Shown: positions 63,337 through 64,000 of the stretch, piece after piece
How positions within the stretch are numbered: position 1 is the stretch's first letter
Layout: the number at the start of each line of letters is the position of its first letter
NCBI GenBank assembly: GCA_030529855.1
Contig: JAUMWC010000001.1
Location: 30,723 to 94,722 of the forward strand
From: Gemella sp.
GTDB lineage: Bacteria; Bacillota; Bacilli; Staphylococcales; Gemellaceae
Length of the DNA stretch: 64,000 nt
Direction of reading: 5' to 3'
The notes under the pieces: generated by a model
Seen by the model: only the letters and a program-made list of their open reading frames with translations
What the model was told of the DNA's origin: nothing
Databases searched by the model: none
Position numbers and translations under genes: made by a program

Positions 63337-64000
63337 TTAGTCTTCTTTACGGCGACGTGATACTAATAATCCTGCTGCTGCAAGTGCTGCTGCTAATCCT
63401 GCTGGTAAGGCAGCATTACTTTCAGTTGTAGCTGAAGTCTTAGGTAATACTCCTGCTTTAGCTACTTTCTTAACTGGTGCCTCTGGTTTTGCAACTGGTT
63501 TGTCAGCTGGTTTTGTAGTTGGTTCAGCTGGGATTTCTAACGTTGGTAACTCAACTGTTGGGAAGTCTTTTGGTACTTCTGTTACTGGAAGTTCTAATTC
63601 TGGTAACTCAACTGTTGGGAAATCTTTTGGTACTTCTGTTACCGGAAGTTCTAATTCTGGTTTTTCTGGGTTTATAATTCCAGTCCCTTTCTCAGTTGAT
63701 ACTGGTAATGGTGTCACATTTACTGGTACTTCCACTGTCTCTTTAGATCCATCTGGATAAGTAATTTCTACTGTTACTGTTCCTTTGTCTCCTGGAGTTT
63801 CTGTTGTTGGGATAGTTCCTGTTACCGTTAATGTAGATCCTGCTGGGTATCCTGCTACTGATCCTGTAATATCTTCAGCTGTTAATGGAGTTCCTTGAAC
63901 TTTTTCAACTGGAGTAACTACTGGTGTGTTCTTAGTAGCATCAACTGGTATTACCCTTACTGGTACTTCTACTTCATCAGTTGTTCCGTCTGGGTATGTT
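63337..64000 (-). CDS. Cell-wall-anchored surface protein with Rib-like repeats (partial)
   Basis: The frame is open to the right edge, so only the last 220 residues are seen. From the edge inward: repeats with VTVEITYPDGSKETVEVPVNV and a similar TYPDGTTDEVEVPVRV, the ending of Rib/alpha-like or YPDG-type repeats; two copies of a 19-residue repeat ELELPVTEVPKDFPTVELP; a Pro/Lys/Ala-rich wall-spanning stretch; then the sorting signal VLPKTS, a hydrophobic segment ALPAGLAAALAAAGLLV and the tail SRRRKED. Sortase substrates usually have LPxTG; here the Gly is Ser. It is likely an adhesin. Confidence 0.88.
   Translation of the reverse strand, partial: TYPDGTTDEVEVPVRVIPVDATKNTPVVTPVEKVQGTPLTAEDITGSVAGYPAGSTLTVTGTIPTTETPGDKGTVTVEITYPDGSKETVEVPVNVTPLPVSTEKGTGIINPEKPELELPVTEVPKDFPTVELPELELPVTEVPKDFPTVELPTLEIPAEPTTKPADKPVAKPEAPVKKVAKAGVLPKTSATTESNAALPAGLAAALAAAGLLVSRRRKED
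63544..63657. repeat. Two tandem 57-base repeats in the surface protein gene
   Basis: Copies at 63544-63600 and 63601-63657 differ at only two bases and encode the same 19 residues twice. The copy number is probably variable between strains. Confidence 0.9.

Overview
The window is chromosomal DNA from a low-GC Gram-positive bacterium (Firmicutes). AT-rich codons, AGGAGG-type ribosome binding sites, textbook sigma-A promoters (TTGACA, 17 bases, TATAAT), a T-box in front of glyS, a preQ1-I-type leader in front of queT, a PrsA-like lipoprotein and a sortase-anchored surface protein with Rib-like repeats all fit. The gene set (SE1561-type small protein, YhaM, GlyRS of the single-chain type) best suits the Staphylococcales/Gemella area. 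Gemella is my guess, not a proof. Most of the window is ordinary core genome.

Layout. 1-2500: an ECF-type transporter (S component, EcfT, fused double ATPase cut by the left edge). 2670-4914: GNAT acetyltransferase, PAP2 phosphatase, glycolipid-type glycosyltransferase. 5011-11414: the full F1Fo ATP synthase operon atpBEFHAGDC (no atpI), preceded by upp. 12293-15452: queT with its riboswitch, phosphoglucomutase, deoD. 15570-22287: a beta-oxidation-like set (CoA-transferase, FadN-type fusion, thiolase, crotonase) downstream of a LysR regulator. 22388-31169: OatA-like acyltransferase, Tex, alr, acpS, then the tsaE-tsaB-rimI-tsaD t6A/acetylation cluster. 31290-33818: a plus-strand group (thermonuclease, small membrane protein, Nudix, thioesterase, PhzF). 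33861-40194: glucokinase, an unassigned small RNA gene with a perfect promoter, a PBECR-like nuclease, sigA, dnaG, and glyS with a T-box. 40238-43709: HIRAN protein, rhodanese, FetAB-like exporter, secreted hydrolase.

The most interesting block is 43763-49708, a five-gene polyamine operon: arginine decarboxylase, spermidine synthase-like protein, agmatinase, carboxyspermidine dehydrogenase and carboxyspermidine decarboxylase. It combines parts of two normally alternative spermidine routes. Its SpeE has changed residues in both substrate motifs. It is preceded by a 658-base gene-free region whose minus strand carries two tandem intrinsic terminators, several hairpins and a candidate 33-codon leader ORF, matching no riboswitch class I can recognise.

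After it come a CMD/AhpD-like protein, a small accessory patch (50543-51611) that looks like a toxin/immunity-type pair plus a broken remnant, then housekeeping genes (rlmCD, cls, prsA, mutM, TPR protein, GT-C-like membrane protein, yhaM, a YlbF/YmcA-family gene), an oxidoreductase, a tautomerase made of two fused 4-OT-like halves, and the C-terminal part of a wall-anchored surface protein (sorting motif LPKTS) cut by the right edge.
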